NCBI RefSeq assembly: GCF_003151075.1
Contig: NZ_CP029482.1
Span: 1,488,001 to 1,552,000, forward strand
Source of the DNA: Pseudomonas sp. 31-12
GTDB taxonomy: Bacteria; Pseudomonadota; Gammaproteobacteria; Pseudomonadales; Pseudomonadaceae
DNA: 64,000 nt
Reading direction: 5' to 3'
Under the pieces are notes generated by a model. It searched no databases. It was not told the DNA's origin and worked only from the letters and a program-made list of their open reading frames with translations. This document shows, piece by piece, positions 63,731-64,000 of the stretch. The translations under genes were made by a program, and so were the position numbers. Each line of letters opens with the position of its first letter. Within the stretch, counting starts at the first letter, position 1.

Positions 63731-63821
63731 CTGTGGGAGCTGGCCTGCCAGCGATTGCATCACCTCGGTGTATCTGACGAACCGTAGCGTCTGCATCGCT
63801 GGCAGGCCAGCTCCCACAGAG
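63731..63821. repeat. REPIN, CTGGCCTGCCAGC variant
   Basis: CTGTGGGAGCTGGCCTGCCA (from 63731) and TGGCAGGCCAGCTCCCACAG (ending about 63820) are inverted arms around about 40 bases. The arm core differs from the other REPINs in the window. Confidence 0.9.
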
Positions 63822-63833
63822 TTCTATGTTGTG

Positions 63834-64000
63834 TCAGCCATTGCGTGTCTTTTGTTGCGCCTGGCGCAAACGCATGTGCAGCAATGGATACGGCTGCCCC
63901 ATGCCATCGACCTCCGAACGGCCGATCACCTCGAACCCTTGCTTGAAGTAAAACCCCAAGGCCTGCGGATTCTGCTCGTTGACGTCCAGCTCGTTGGCGT
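63834..64000 (-). CDS. GNAT-family N-acetyltransferase, C-terminal end (partial, 5' end outside window)
   Basis: The last 54 or so codons of an acetyltransferase are visible, with TCA (reverse TGA) at 63834-63836. The segment NELDVNEQNPQALGFYFKQG followed by FEVIGRSEVDGMGQPYPLLH matches the C-terminal strand-helix-strand of GNAT enzymes (the N-x-x-A-x-x-F-Y-x-x-x-G-F pattern). The substrate cannot be read from this part. Confidence 0.85.
   Translation of the reverse strand, partial: ANELDVNEQNPQALGFYFKQGFEVIGRSEVDGMGQPYPLLHMRLRQAQQKTRNG

Overview
The window is a chromosomal segment of a fluorescent-group Pseudomonas. The evidence is the gene order tsf-pyrH-frr-uppS-cdsA-dxr-rseP-bamA-skp-lpxD-fabZ-lpxA-lpxB-rnhB-dnaE-accA, then tilS-pyrG-kdsA-eno-ftsB-ispD, then surE-pcm-nlpD-rpoS-rsmZ-fdxA-mutS and recA-recX. 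This matches the Pseudomonas core genome. GC-rich codon use, many REP/REPIN palindromes with GTGGGAGC-type arms, and a GacA-controlled rsmZ RNA fit the same assignment. No tRNA, rRNA, insertion sequence or CRISPR array was seen.

Layout. 1-24.9 kb: envelope and housekeeping genes on the + strand (translation factors, isoprenoid and CDP-diacylglycerol synthesis, outer-membrane assembly, lipid A, DNA replication, fatty-acid initiation, tRNA-Ile lysidine, CTP, KDO and enolase). 24.9-28 kb: a divergent LysR regulator beside the glutathione-dependent formaldehyde pathway (adhC, fghA). 28-33.1 kb: ispF-truD-surE-pcm-nlpD-rpoS. 33.2-33.5 kb: the rsmZ small RNA with its GacA upstream activating sequence. 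33.6-36.6 kb: fdxA and mutS on the - strand.

36.8-51.9 kb, between mutS and pncC(cinA)-recA, is a contractile-tail bacteriocin (tailocin) cluster of the Mu/SfV-like type. It has an S24-type self-cleaving repressor, an operator/promoter region with six TGCAT elements, a long untranslated leader ending in a terminator, a holin, tail terminator, sheath, tube, a frameshifted tail assembly chaperone, a short tape measure, hub, spike and baseplate genes, two tandem tail fibres, a fibre chaperone, an endolysin and nested Rz/Rz1 spanins. There are no capsid, portal, terminase, integrase or replication genes, so I read it as a dedicated particle rather than a prophage. RecA, encoded next door behind a LexA box, would trigger repressor self-cleavage after DNA damage.

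52-64 kb: recA-recX, a LOG-family protein, small secreted and hypothetical proteins, a DTW-domain tRNA modifying enzyme, the response regulator erdR, dgkA, the divergent finR/fpr pair, trmO, an RhlG-like reductase, a YehS-like protein, a degenerate pseudouridine-synthase-like protein and the end of a GNAT acetyltransferase.

The most notable observations are in the tailocin: a tape measure built from six 41-residue units in exact register; a T_TTT_TTC slippery site whose -1 product ends exactly at the tape-measure start; two fibre genes with a shared anchor and unrelated tips, bracketed by 40-nt sequences related to the endolysin 5' end; and repeated intrinsic terminators downstream of a hairpin-rich leader, which suggests processive antitermination.
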